In this document: piece by piece, positions 33,918 through 42,830 of the stretch
Layout: each line of letters starts with the position of its first letter
Numbering within the stretch: the first letter of the stretch is position 1
From: an uncultured Tenacibaculum sp.
Lineage (GTDB): Bacteria > Bacteroidota > Bacteroidia > Flavobacteriales > Flavobacteriaceae
DNA: 64,000 bases
Assembly (NCBI GenBank): GCA_947497895.1
Contig: CANMIL010000003.1
Coordinates: 372,001-436,000 of the forward strand
Direction: 5' to 3'
Program-made: the position numbers and the translations under genes
The notes under the pieces: model-generated
Told to the model about the DNA's origin: nothing
What the model saw: only the letters and a program-made list of their open reading frames with translations
Databases searched by the model: none

Positions 33918-36677
33918 TTAAAATCTTACATAGACATTCATAAAATACGTTGTTCCTCTTCCGTACCAATATTTATTTCCAAAGATTGGTATTGACAAAT
34001 CAGCATCAGCCTTAGCAGTTCTGTAATTCGAATTCCTTCCTTGTTCAAAACCACCAGATTTGTATTCTTCGTTAAGTAGGTTATTGATACTCGCGAAGAA
34101 ACCTATATAGTAATCTCCGATTTTCCAAGATTTGCCTCCCACCATATTTACCATCATATAACTCTCGAATTTTTCTTGTGTTAAAAGTTTTTGAGCAATT
34201 TCAGGGTTGTAATCAGAGAATTGAATCCCGTCGGAATCAACAGCAAAGTTTTGTGTCCTTTTTAAAGGAGCCACATCAACAAAAGTATCGTCCAAATAAT
34301 TCACAGTAGTTCCGAACCACCAATAATCTGGATCACGATATTCAAAACCGATGGAATATGCCTTTTGAGGACCTGAAGCAATTTTATAATTCTTTAAATA
34401 CGCTTTCTGATCAGATTGAAGCATTACAGGTAACGGAGCATCCGAAGTAAGGTAAATATTAGGATTGTTACTATAAATATACTGACCAATATTCGCGGCT
34501 CCTTTTAATTTTATCGATGGTGTTAAACTCCCCTCAATTCCTAACTCAACTCCAAAATGTCTTTTGTCAACTCCTGTTAAAACCTCTTGTACAAAAGCAG
34601 CATTATCACCACCAATACCATCCGCAAAGAAGAATGATACTTCGGTGGCATCTTTCATATCAATATGATACCCCGTAATCTTCGCTTGTAAAATTGGAGT
34701 TCTCACGATATAACTTGCATCAAAAGACAGTGTCTTTTCACTACTCAAGTTACTAACAATCTCGTTGTTTTGTCTTGGATTCGAGAATGAATTTCTCAAG
34801 GACGGTGCATCCGAAAAATAACCTCCATTAATATCAAGTAAATGATTACCAGAAATTTTATAAGTAAATCCTGCCTTGCCACTGAAATCCATAAACTGCA
34901 ACTTTTCAGAATCCCCGAAAGAACTATCAGGAAAACTTCCATTTTGATATAACCCTTCTCTTTGATGAGACGTTGTTCTCAAACTTCCAGCTAAATAAAA
35001 ATCGATTTTCCTGTAAGTAAATTGTGCTTGCAAAAAAGTATTGAAGATACTCGAATTCATTTTATAATTATAACCAAAAGGATCTCCTACCCCTACAATT
35101 CTATTAGGATTTCTTAAATCATTTTGTTTCGATAAAAAATCGTCTCCAAAAGTATCCACATCTAAAAAACCTTCTCCTCCGAGCAAATCAAGAACACCTG
35201 CATAATTTTCAGACTCCACTTTTCTATATCCTAACTTCCCATTCAAGGTAAGATTACTATTCAGCTCACTCGAAAAAATGGTATTCATTGATAACTGATT
35301 CTCATCATTTCTATCTTCATATAAAATATACTTTGAGTTTGTACTCTCAATTCCTGCTAGGTTTTGCCGAATCATTTCATTCCAATTCCATTGCCCATCA
35401 TCTAAAAACTCTTGTAGTAATTCATACTCAGTTCCAGTTCCATTTCTTAGGGCGAAGCTTGGTAACTTTTGATAATAAGTCGGATCTTGATTTGAGCCTC
35501 CGCCAATTGGCCAACCATCTACCAGTCTAGCCCCATTAAAGTTTATTCTACTATTCCCTATTCGTCCTGTCTGATAGGAAAAGTTTGTATTCAATGTTGT
35601 TTTATCGGATACCATCCAATAATGGCTTAGTATTGCAATAGGTTCAAATAAATCTCTCATTCTTGAATTTCTTGCCTTTCCGTTTTGATATCCCCAATAC
35701 GGATTGTATTTGACTCCCTTTAAACTGAAAACCTCTTCAGTATTTGGAGCAGATTTTCCTCTTTTGTTTGTTGCTGCAATCAAAGAAACATTTAAACTAT
35801 GACTATCATTGATTCGTTTCTCCACGGATAAAAACATCGAATTTGCGTCATAAAATGTACCATTTACATATCCTTCATCTCCAGCTCTTCTTCCACCCGA
35901 AACAGCAAAAGCCCATCCGCTCTTCGACGTACCCGAAGCATAGGTTCCCATAATTCGATGCTTATAGCTTCTGTTGGAAGAAGCATAAGAAATTCGAACT
36001 CCCTTGACATACTCAGAGGCTCTTGTGTTTATATTCGTAGATCCTAAAGCTCCACCAAAAGTTACCTTAGAAGGAGACAAGCCACTACTAAATTCTTGAT
36101 TGCGCATGACATCATTCAAACCGCCCCAATTACTCCATTGCGGCCTGCCGTTGTATAATTTATTCATCTCAATACCATTGAGTAATACTTCTCCTTTTTC
36201 TGATCCTAACCCTCTAACCCGAAAAAAGGAAGAACTCCATTCGAAAGCAGCCGTTCTTAGATAAACATCATCGGATGACTGCAGTAACCCTGTAATATTA
36301 TCGGAAATACTGGTATCGTCATTAAGTTCGTCATCAGTAATTGTGATAATACTTAAATCCTGATCTTCTTTAATATTTCTATACAATAAAATAGTTCCGA
36401 GATCGATGGTTTTTCCTGATAGCTGGATTGGATAATTTTGACTTTCATAGCCTTTGAAAGATATGACGATTTCATGTTTACCATTAGGAATTCCCTTAAG
36501 TAAGAAACTACCATCGGTTTTTGTTAGTTGATTTGTTAGATTTCCTATACTAACTAAAACACCTTCCAAGGGTTCTTCTAAGGCTTCACTTAGAATTACA
36601 CCTTTTACAATGTTTTGAGAATTTACAGAAATACAGATACAAAACAACAAGACAATTGTTGTCCTAAAATTTTTCAT
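33918..36677 (-). CDS. TonB-dependent receptor with carboxypeptidase-regulatory-like domain
   Basis: A 919-residue outer-membrane receptor. Signal peptide to about residue 20; CarboxypepD_reg-like domain at about 22-110 (NIVKGVILSEALEEPLEGVL); plug domain at about 120-225 (FFRVRGLGSEKGEVLLNGIEM); then a 22-strand-type barrel ending YFMNVYVRF with the terminal aromatic residue. No TonB-box candidate was examined in detail. It is in an operon with a DUF5689 lipoprotein and divergent from a secreted EEP-fold enzyme, which hints at nucleic acid, nucleotide or another phosphodiester as substrate; this is inference. Confidence 0.92.
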   Translation of the reverse strand: MKNFRTTIVLLFCICISVNSQNIVKGVILSEALEEPLEGVLVSIGNLTNQLTKTDGSFLLKGIPNGKHEIVISFKGYESQNYPIQLSGKTIDLGTILLYRNIKEDQDLSIITITDDELNDDTSISDNITGLLQSSDDVYLRTAAFEWSSSFFRVRGLGSEKGEVLLNGIEMNKLYNGRPQWSNWGGLNDVMRNQEFSSGLSPSKVTFGGALGSTNINTRASEYVKGVRISYASSNRSYKHRIMGTYASGTSKSGWAFAVSGGRRAGDEGYVNGTFYDANSMFLSVEKRINDSHSLNVSLIAATNKRGKSAPNTEEVFSLKGVKYNPYWGYQNGKARNSRMRDLFEPIAILSHYWMVSDKTTLNTNFSYQTGRIGNSRINFNGARLVDGWPIGGGSNQDPTYYQKLPSFALRNGTGTEYELLQEFLDDGQWNWNEMIRQNLAGIESTNSKYILYEDRNDENQLSMNTIFSSELNSNLTLNGKLGYRKVESENYAGVLDLLGGEGFLDVDTFGDDFLSKQNDLRNPNRIVGVGDPFGYNYKMNSSIFNTFLQAQFTYRKIDFYLAGSLRTTSHQREGLYQNGSFPDSSFGDSEKLQFMDFSGKAGFTYKISGNHLLDINGGYFSDAPSLRNSFSNPRQNNEIVSNLSSEKTLSFDASYIVRTPILQAKITGYHIDMKDATEVSFFFADGIGGDNAAFVQEVLTGVDKRHFGVELGIEGSLTPSIKLKGAANIGQYIYSNNPNIYLTSDAPLPVMLQSDQKAYLKNYKIASGPQKAYSIGFEYRDPDYWWFGTTVNYLDDTFVDVAPLKRTQNFAVDSDGIQFSDYNPEIAQKLLTQEKFESYMMVNMVGGKSWKIGDYYIGFFASINNLLNEEYKSGGFEQGRNSNYRTAKADADLSIPIFGNKYWYGRGTTYFMNVYVRF

Positions 36678-36788
36678 AGCAATTAAATATTTTAGTTAAG
36701 TACACTCTAACGAGCATTCTAAACTACGAAAAAATAAATAAACCACTCTATATCAGTTGTTTTTAAGACATTTTTTCCTTTTTTGTCT

Positions 36789-36796
36789 TACTTTTG
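36789..36796 (+). promoter_or_regulatory. Candidate -7 box of the EEP-family gene
   Basis: TACTTTTG fits the Bacteroidota -7 consensus TAnnTTTG and lies 18 nt before the ATG at 36815. No clear -33 TTTG is seen at the usual distance. Confidence 0.35.
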
Positions 36797-36814
36797 GTTA
36801 AAAATTCACCTCCA

Positions 36815-37861
36815 ATGAAAAAAAATGCACTTTTAGCAATTCTATATTTTTCTTTGACCTTAATATACGCGCAGGAAACCAAAACATATAAGATAAGAAC
36901 CATTGCTTTTTACAATTTAGAAAACCTATTCGATCCTTTTGACGATCCAAATAAAGACGATGAGAAGAGTCCCATTATGGAAATAGAAGTTGATCGAGAA
37001 AAAATCTATCATGACAAAATTGATAAACTAAGTAATGTTATTGCTCAAATAGGCGAAGAAAAAACGAAAACGAGCCCAGCTCTCTTGGGAGTTGCTGAAG
37101 TAGAAAATAAAAAAGTACTAGAAGACCTAATTTCTTCGGAAAAATTAAAAAGTAAACAATATGGAGTAATTCATTTTGACTCCCCTGACAAACGCGGTAT
37201 TGATGTGGCTTTGCTCTATCAACAGAAATATTTCAAACCAATTCACTATGAAGCTTTCAACCCCAATATTTACTATGAAAACAAGAAGGTATACACACGT
37301 GACATATTATTGATTTCAGGATATTTAGATGACGAGTTAATTCATGTGATCGTGAATCACTGGCCTTCAAGAAGAAGGGGTGTTGACAAGACCAATCCTT
37401 CTAGGGAAAAGGCAGCTTATAAAGTCCTTCAAATTATCGAGCAAATTAAATCCAATGATCCAAATCCGAAGATTTTAATTATGGGAGATTTCAATGACGA
37501 TCCTACAAATTCTAGTTTTAAGGAGGTATTGAAAACAAAGACTAAGAAAAAAAATGTATTGGAAGGAGATATTTATAACCCCTACGAAGACATGTTTCGC
37601 AGGGGCTTCAGTACATTAGGTTATAGAGGTAAATTTAATCTTTTCGATCAAATAATGTTCACTTCTCCTATTTTGGATAAAGGGGATAAAGATTTTTTAA
37701 ACTTTAAAATGTTTAAATCTGGCATTTTCAACAAGCGTTTTTTAATTCAAAAAACTGGAAAATTTAAGGGGTATCCATTCCGAAGTTTTTCCTACGGAAA
37801 GTACACAGGAGGATATAGTGATCATTACCCAGTGTATTTATACCTAATTAAAGAAAATTAA
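36815..37861 (+). CDS. Secreted endonuclease/exonuclease/phosphatase family protein
   Basis: The ATG at 36815 gives 348 residues with a signal peptide ending LIYAQ. The DNase I-like (EEP) catalytic segments are all present: NLENLFD, GVAEVENKK, GIDVALLYQ, VNHWPSRR, MGDFNDDP and YSDHYPVYL. It is therefore very likely an active Mg2+-dependent phosphodiesterase outside the cytoplasm, acting on nucleic acids or another phosphodiester. It is divergent from the TonB receptor/DUF5689 operon, with 137 bp between starts that could hold shared control. An upstream in-frame TTG (36794) would spoil the signal peptide and is rejected. Confidence 0.9.
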   Translation: MKKNALLAILYFSLTLIYAQETKTYKIRTIAFYNLENLFDPFDDPNKDDEKSPIMEIEVDREKIYHDKIDKLSNVIAQIGEEKTKTSPALLGVAEVENKKVLEDLISSEKLKSKQYGVIHFDSPDKRGIDVALLYQQKYFKPIHYEAFNPNIYYENKKVYTRDILLISGYLDDELIHVIVNHWPSRRRGVDKTNPSREKAAYKVLQIIEQIKSNDPNPKILIMGDFNDDPTNSSFKEVLKTKTKKKNVLEGDIYNPYEDMFRRGFSTLGYRGKFNLFDQIMFTSPILDKGDKDFLNFKMFKSGIFNKRFLIQKTGKFKGYPFRSFSYGKYTGGYSDHYPVYLYLIKEN

Positions 37862-37863
37862 AC

Positions 37864-37889
37864 AAAAAGCTTGGCTTACCAACCTTTTT
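37864..37889. terminator. Bidirectional terminator between EEP gene and cysteine-rich small gene
   Basis: AAAAAGCTTGG, CTTA and CCAACCTTTTT form a hairpin with A and T flanks. It overlaps the stop codon of the minus-strand gene. Confidence 0.6.
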
Positions 37890-38232
37890 AGTTTTTACAT
37901 AAATCGTTGAGATAATTGTTCATTCTAATTTGAAACAACGTGCCTCGTAGTAAATCTTCTATCTGAGAAAGTTCAGAAATGGATACTGCCATGCTTACCT
38001 TATCTGAAGGTGTTTGCAATAACAATGATCTACATGCTCCTGAAGCTTCGCAAGAAACACATGATCGTTGCATTTTAGCATCACAAATTTTATCTATAAA
38101 TAATTCAATTTCTTCAGTTGTTAAATGAAAACCCGTATCTCTAAATATAATTTGAGTTAGGTTTGACCTAACTTCTCTCCAACGAAAAGAAATACCTATA
38201 TCATTATTGTATATTTTATATATACCGTCCAT
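37888..38232 (-). CDS. Small cysteine-containing protein of unknown function
   Basis: The ATG at 38230-38232 gives 114 residues, cytoplasmic, no signal. Residues of about 48-70 carry five cysteines (ICDAKMQRSCVSCEASGACR) that could bind a metal or an iron-sulfur cluster, and another cysteine lies near the C-terminus (NDLCKN). I do not recognise a named family. The gene sits downstream of recJ but has its own promoter with a 19-bp palindromic operator, so it is probably separately and specifically regulated. Confidence 0.7.
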   Translation of the reverse strand: MDGIYKIYNNDIGISFRWREVRSNLTQIIFRDTGFHLTTEEIELFIDKICDAKMQRSCVSCEASGACRSLLLQTPSDKVSMAVSISELSQIEDLLRGTLFQIRMNNYLNDLCKN

Positions 38233-38251
38233 AATCAATTTAATTGTTGGA

Positions 38252-38282
38252 CAAATATAATTAATTTAGATTAAATCTAAAT
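38252..38282 (-). promoter_or_regulatory. Promoter and 19-bp palindromic operator
   Basis: On the minus strand TATATTTG (38252-38259) fits TAnnTTTG. A perfect palindrome, ATTTAGATT A AATCTAAAT, occupies 38264-38282, where the -33 region should be. Its length and shape resemble operators of DtxR-family metal regulators (TTAGGTTAG...CTAACCTAA), but only loosely. A repressor binding here would block the promoter of the cysteine-rich gene. Confidence 0.6.
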
Positions 38283-38284
38283 AA

Positions 38285-39970
38285 CTATTTCAGGTCTTTT
38301 AACACTAATTGTATCGAGGTAACTCCATTCCATGTGTTTTCATCTAAACAATATGCTATATCAAAACCATTTTCAACCAAATCTATTTTATCTCCCAAAC
38401 TAAATCCTATAGCTCCATATGTTCTTCTATCGGCCCCATAAATTATATTGAGTTTCAAGTGGCTTTTATCGCTTCCAACTTGTTTTCCGTATCCATTGTC
38501 TCTAACACTGGAACTATAAAACACAGGTTTCATATTTTGCGGACCGAAAGGTGCCATCTGTTGTAAGATTCTATAAAACTTTGGGGTTATTGAACATAAA
38601 TCCAATTCAGCATCAATACCAATTTCAGGAGTTAATAAATCTTTAGGAATTGATGCGGCTACTACTTCCTCGAATTTCCTCTTAAAATCCTCATACTGTT
38701 CTGGTAAAATGGTTAATCCCGCGGCATACTTATGCCCTCCGAATTGCACCAAGTACTCTGAACAAGCTTCTATTGCGTTATAAACATCAAACCCTTTTAC
38801 AGATCTGGCCGATGCAGCCAATTTATCACCACTTTTGGTAAAGACTATAGTCGGTCGATAGTAAGTTTCCGTTAATCTAGAAGCTACAATTCCAATAACA
38901 CCTTTGTGCCAATTTTCATCATATACAACGGTCGTAAACTTATCTTCTTCATTATTATCTTTTATTTGAATTAGCGCCTCTTGGGTAATTGCTGCATCTA
39001 ATTCTTTTCTGTCGGCATTAAATTTCTCAATGTTCGATGCTTCATCTAAAGCTGTTTCGTAATCGAGTTCAGTTAATAAACTCACTGCAAAGTTTCCATG
39101 CTTAATCCTTCCAGCAGCATTAATTCTTGGTGCTATGATAAAAACAACATCGGTAATTGTGAGTTCCTTCTTCTCTAGTTGATGAATAATAGCTTTTATT
39201 CCATTTCTTGGTGCCGTATTAATTACTTGCAATCCAAAATGTGCTAGTACTCTGTTTTCTCCAGTAATAGGAACAATATCAGCAGCAACAGCAGTTGCCA
39301 CCAAATCTAAATACGGAATTAGATTTTCAATTACTCCATCATTACGATACTCTAGTGCTTCAATTAACTTAAAACCAACCCCACAACCACATAGCTCTTT
39401 GTAAGGATACGAGCAGTCGACTTGTTTCGGGTTTAAAACAGCCACTGCATCTGGAACTTCTTCTCCAGGTTTATGGTGATCACAAATGATAAAATCAATA
39501 TTTTTCTCCTTCGCATAGGCTACTTTATCAATGGCTTTAATACCACAATCGAGTGCAATAATTAATTGGAAACCATTATCAGCTGCGAAGTCTATTCCCT
39601 GAAATGAAACACCATATCCTTCCTTATATCGATCAGGAATATATGTGGTAACATTGGGGTGCCTCTCCATGAGATACGAGTACATTAAAGATACAGCTGT
39701 TGTTCCATCGACATCATAATCGCCATATACCAAAATTTTCTCTTCCAATTGTATGGCTTTTTCTATTCTTTCAACAGCCAAATTCATATCCTTCATTAAA
39801 AAGGGATCATGCAGGCTATCAAGTGAAGGACGAAAAAAATCTCTTGCCTCATCAAATGTTTTAATACCTCTTTGTACCAATAATTTTGATAAAACTTTAT
39901 CTATTCCAAGTTCTCTAGCTAATTTTTCAACCTCTTCTTCATTAGGTTCTTGCTTAAAAGTCCATCGCAT
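38285..39970 (-). CDS. recJ: Single-stranded-DNA-specific exonuclease RecJ
   Basis: A 561-residue RecJ, a 5'-3' ssDNA exonuclease in recombination and repair. DHH-family motifs are complete: GDYDVDG (83-89), Asp141 in ALDCG, CDHHKPG (163-169) and NAAGRI, then the DHHA1 RNA/DNA-binding segment with FGGHKYAAG and an OB-like C-terminus (PFGPQNMKPVF). It starts five bases after the osmC stop, so the two are co-transcribed. The length is normal for the family. Confidence 0.96.
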   Translation of the reverse strand: MRWTFKQEPNEEEVEKLARELGIDKVLSKLLVQRGIKTFDEARDFFRPSLDSLHDPFLMKDMNLAVERIEKAIQLEEKILVYGDYDVDGTTAVSLMYSYLMERHPNVTTYIPDRYKEGYGVSFQGIDFAADNGFQLIIALDCGIKAIDKVAYAKEKNIDFIICDHHKPGEEVPDAVAVLNPKQVDCSYPYKELCGCGVGFKLIEALEYRNDGVIENLIPYLDLVATAVAADIVPITGENRVLAHFGLQVINTAPRNGIKAIIHQLEKKELTITDVVFIIAPRINAAGRIKHGNFAVSLLTELDYETALDEASNIEKFNADRKELDAAITQEALIQIKDNNEEDKFTTVVYDENWHKGVIGIVASRLTETYYRPTIVFTKSGDKLAASARSVKGFDVYNAIEACSEYLVQFGGHKYAAGLTILPEQYEDFKRKFEEVVAASIPKDLLTPEIGIDAELDLCSITPKFYRILQQMAPFGPQNMKPVFYSSSVRDNGYGKQVGSDKSHLKLNIIYGADRRTYGAIGFSLGDKIDLVENGFDIAYCLDENTWNGVTSIQLVLKDLK

Positions 39971-39975
39971 GCAAT

Positions 39976-40401
39976 TTATTTTTTGTGAAAATGTATATCT
40001 ATTTTAACTTCAGCAAACTTTCTAAACATTTCCATAACTCCACAATATTTTTCCACAGATAAATTTACAGCTTTTTCAATTTTATCTTCCTTTAAATCAC
40101 TTCCTGTAAAATGATAATCAACCCAAACTGTATGGTAATACTTCGGATGCTCTTCCGTTAATTCTCCTTTCACAACCATTTTAAAATCGTCAACTTCAGC
40201 TCTCATTTTCTTTAAAAGAGCCACAATGTCCAATCCAGAACATCCCGCTAAAGACGACAACATCATAGCTTTAGGAGCCAATCCAGATGCATCACCTCCA
40301 TTTTCTTCAGTAGTATCAATAATAACACTGTGTCCCAAAGGATTATCAGTTTCAAAGGCCATTTTCTCTTTCCAAGTAGTAGTAACCGTATGCTCTGCCA
40401 T
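39976..40401 (-). CDS. OsmC family protein
   Basis: A 141-residue OsmC/Ohr-like protein. The conserved MLSSLAGCSGLDIVALLKKM contains the first redox cysteine, and VEKYCGVMEMFRKFAEV the second, so the two-cysteine peroxidase site is present. These proteins reduce organic hydroperoxides or, in the YhfA-like branch, have unknown substrates. It is upstream of and nearly abutting recJ. The spacing of the motifs is closer to the YhfA branch than to Ohr; assignment to a branch is tentative. Confidence 0.9.
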   Translation of the reverse strand: MAEHTVTTTWKEKMAFETDNPLGHSVIIDTTEENGGDASGLAPKAMMLSSLAGCSGLDIVALLKKMRAEVDDFKMVVKGELTEEHPKYYHTVWVDYHFTGSDLKEDKIEKAVNLSVEKYCGVMEMFRKFAEVKIDIHFHKK

Positions 40402-40526
40402 AATATTTTATTTTTGCTGTTTACGTAATTTTATATGATATTTACCGACTTTGCTTTGTAATCACAAAGTTTTGCAAAACAAACTTACAGTAAAAAAATA
40501 TCAATAAAAACTAAAAAGTATAGACT

Positions 40527-41117
40527 ATGCCATTAGTAAACCCTTTACCAGCTAATCACGATCTGGAAACAAAAGAACTAGCTGATTTTTTTAATGAAAC
40601 ATTAGGATTTTGCCCGAACTCGGTTTTAACAATGCAACATAGACCTGCTATTTCAAAAGCTTTTATCAACTTGAATAAAGCTGTGATGGAAAATAAAGGA
40701 AGAGTTACTTCAGCACTAAAAAGAATGATTGCATGGGTTTCGAGTAATGCTACAGGATGTAGGTATTGCCAGGCACACGCAATTAGAGCGGCAGAACGTT
40801 ATGGTGCAGAGCAGGAACAGTTGGACAATATTTGGGAGTATAAAACACACCCGGCTTTTAGCGATGCTGAAAGAGCTGCTTTGGATTTTTCTTTGGCTGC
40901 AAGTCAGGTTCCAAATATGGTGGATGAAACAATAGATGCTGAACTACATAAATATTGGACAGAAGGAGAGATTGTCGAAATGCTTGGAGTAATATCTTTA
41001 TTCGGTTATTTGAATCGTTGGAATGACTCTATGGGTACTAGTATTGAGGATGATGCAGTTGAAAGTGGTAAAAAATACCTAGAAAAAAACGGTTGGAATA
41101 AAGGTAAGCATTTATAA
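40527..41117 (+). CDS. Carboxymuconolactone decarboxylase/AhpD-like protein
   Basis: A 196-residue all-helical protein of the peroxidase-related AhpD/CMD superfamily. The redox motif CRYCQAHAIRAA (CxxC followed by His) is present near residue 77, as in AhpD-type thiol oxidoreductases. It may act as a thiol-dependent peroxidase or as a partner in peroxide stress. It is divergent from osmC, with about 125 bp between them containing an inverted repeat CTTTG...CAAAG. It is followed by a strong terminator, so it is monocistronic. Confidence 0.88.
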   Translation: MPLVNPLPANHDLETKELADFFNETLGFCPNSVLTMQHRPAISKAFINLNKAVMENKGRVTSALKRMIAWVSSNATGCRYCQAHAIRAAERYGAEQEQLDNIWEYKTHPAFSDAERAALDFSLAASQVPNMVDETIDAELHKYWTEGEIVEMLGVISLFGYLNRWNDSMGTSIEDDAVESGKKYLEKNGWNKGKHL

Positions 41118-41144
41118 TTTTTTTTTATATCTTAGAGCAAAACA

Positions 41145-41174
41145 AAAGTCTTCTCTCTGCATAGAGAAGACTTT
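41145..41174 (+). terminator. Terminator after the AhpD-like gene
   Basis: AAAGTCTTCTCT and AGAGAAGACTTT form a perfect 12-bp stem with a 6-nt loop, followed by CTTTTA. Confidence 0.85.
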
Positions 41175-41285
41175 CTTTTAACCTTAAATAGATGTCCCCC
41201 CACAGTTCACCTAAACTAAGTCTTGAGACAAATTAAAAAAGATTTAGACAATAGGTGGTTGCGAATAATGCAAAATCGACAATGC

Positions 41286-41293
41286 TATTTTTG
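41286..41293 (+). promoter_or_regulatory. Candidate -7 box for the HTH gene
   Basis: TATTTTTG fits TAnnTTTG, 37 nt before the start at 41331. A clear -33 element at the usual distance is missing. Confidence 0.35.
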
Positions 41294-41330
41294 CATTTTT
41301 TAAGTTGGACAACACTATTTAAGAGACATT

Positions 41331-42338
41331 ATGGGTATAGAAAAAGATAAACTCTTTAACGTTATTAAGCAAAAGTTGCCTAAAAACGTACTTTTTACAG
41401 AGGAAATCGCGGATGTATTGGATGTAAGTTATGATGCTTCTTATAGAAGGATCAAGGGAAGGACGTCTTTAACTTTTAAAGAAGCCGTCAAATTAGCAAG
41501 GCACTACAAAATTTCATTAAACGAATTGTACGACTTGCCTTCAGATAACTCTTTGTTGATTAACAAGAATAAATTTCAGGATAATATTGATGGACTTATT
41601 CATTTTTATAAAGAATTATCATACTACACCAAAACGTTTCACGCTGCGGATAGAACACAAGTAGTTTACTCAGCCAAAGACATTCCTTTTTACCATGTAA
41701 AAACAACCAATCTTTATTGGAAGTTTAGAATTTATGTGCATTTAAATTTTTCACAGAATAATTCAATTAATAACAAAGTTTCGTTTTATAACTTTAATCC
41801 GAAGTTTGCTGCCATTGAGGAAGCTAACAGTTTTAGGGAAACGTTCAAATTGACTGATATTGTTGATATTTGGAGCGACACTACAATAGATAGTTCTCTC
41901 TATCAAATATTTTACTTTTTTCGAACGAAAACATTAAGAAAAGAGGAAGCGCTGTTATTATGTGACGAGATTAACTCAATTATCAAAGAAATTGAGTACA
42001 ATGTTACTAATCAGCATAGCGATAATTTGCCAAGTAAGAAGAAGTTTAGGTACACACTTTATTACAGTAAATTATTAAATTTAAATCACACGATCTTCTT
42101 TAAAAACGAAGTTAAAAAAGGTGTTTTAATGCCTTATGGTTCCTTTTCTCATATTAAAATTGAGGATTCTAATATATGTGATGAAATGGATTCGTATTTG
42201 CAAAAGCAATTGCAACTGGCAAAAAAGATATCTGGCGATACGGAAATAGATAGAAAAGTATTTTTCACTACGATGTATGAAAAAATAGATCAATTAAGAA
42301 ATGAGATTAATTCCAAAATTCTTATTTCATTCTTATAA
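41331..42338 (+). CDS. Helix-turn-helix protein, possible transcriptional regulator
   Basis: A 335-residue protein. Residues of about 20-65 form a helix-turn-helix of XRE/lambda-repressor-like type (EEIADVLDVSYDASYRRIKG followed by TSLTFKEAVKLARHYKISLNEL). The rest (about 75-330) is helical, rich in Lys and Tyr, and shows no domain I recognise. Similar orphan regulators with a long C-terminal region are frequent in Flavobacteriia. It stands alone, with a bidirectional terminator downstream. Target genes cannot be guessed. Confidence 0.75.
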   Translation: MGIEKDKLFNVIKQKLPKNVLFTEEIADVLDVSYDASYRRIKGRTSLTFKEAVKLARHYKISLNELYDLPSDNSLLINKNKFQDNIDGLIHFYKELSYYTKTFHAADRTQVVYSAKDIPFYHVKTTNLYWKFRIYVHLNFSQNNSINNKVSFYNFNPKFAAIEEANSFRETFKLTDIVDIWSDTTIDSSLYQIFYFFRTKTLRKEEALLLCDEINSIIKEIEYNVTNQHSDNLPSKKKFRYTLYYSKLLNLNHTIFFKNEVKKGVLMPYGSFSHIKIEDSNICDEMDSYLQKQLQLAKKISGDTEIDRKVFFTTMYEKIDQLRNEINSKILISFL

Positions 42339-42340
42339 GA

Positions 42341-42373
42341 AAAAAGCCTTGAGAAGTTTCTCAAGGCTTTTTT
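42341..42373. terminator. Bidirectional terminator between HTH gene and mscL
   Basis: AAAAAGCCTTGAGAA, a short loop and TTCTCAAGGCTTTTTT form a long stem with A and T flanks, serving both convergent genes. Confidence 0.88.
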
Positions 42374-42375
42374 AG

Positions 42376-42786
42376 TTATTGCTTTTTTAATAAATCTCTT
42401 ATCTCTGCAAGTAATTCTTCTTGACTTGGTCCTTTTGGCTCTTCTGGAGCAGGCTCCTCTTTTTTCTTCATTTTATTGATTCCTTTTACAATCATAAACA
42501 TTACAAAAGCAACAATAATGAAGTCTATTACATGAGTTAAGAATTCGCCATAGAGTAGTGCTACTTCTCCTACTACCTCGCCAGCGTCATTTGCTACACC
42601 GTCTTTAAGAATTAATTTTAAATCTTTGAAGTCAGCGTTAAATAGCAATCCGATTAACGGAGAAATAATTCCTCCTGTAAAAGAAGTTACAACTTGTTTA
42701 AACGCAGCTCCCATTACGAAACCAACTGCAATGTCAACTAAGTTGCCTTTCATCGCAAAGTCCTTAAACTCTTTGAGCATTCCCAT
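42376..42786 (-). CDS. mscL: Large-conductance mechanosensitive channel MscL
   Basis: A 136-residue MscL. The N-terminal amphipathic start (LKEFKDFAMKGNLVDIAVGF) and first membrane helix VMGAAFKQVVTSFTGGIISPLIG are classical; a periplasmic loop and second helix (FLTHVIDFIIVAFVMFMIVKG) follow, with a charged C-terminal bundle. It opens on hypo-osmotic shock. The length matches the family. It is monocistronic. Confidence 0.96.
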   Translation of the reverse strand: MGMLKEFKDFAMKGNLVDIAVGFVMGAAFKQVVTSFTGGIISPLIGLLFNADFKDLKLILKDGVANDAGEVVGEVALLYGEFLTHVIDFIIVAFVMFMIVKGINKMKKKEEPAPEEPKGPSQEELLAEIRDLLKKQ

Positions 42787-42830
42787 ATTTTATGATTTTA
42801 CTGTTAAATTGATTTAAATGTATAAAAAAA

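Noticed and set aside
40452..40480. CTTTG...CAAAG inverted repeat upstream of the AhpD-like gene as a peroxide-responsive operator
   Set aside because: The arms are only 5 bp and AT-rich; without further copies or a known motif there is not enough to call a site.
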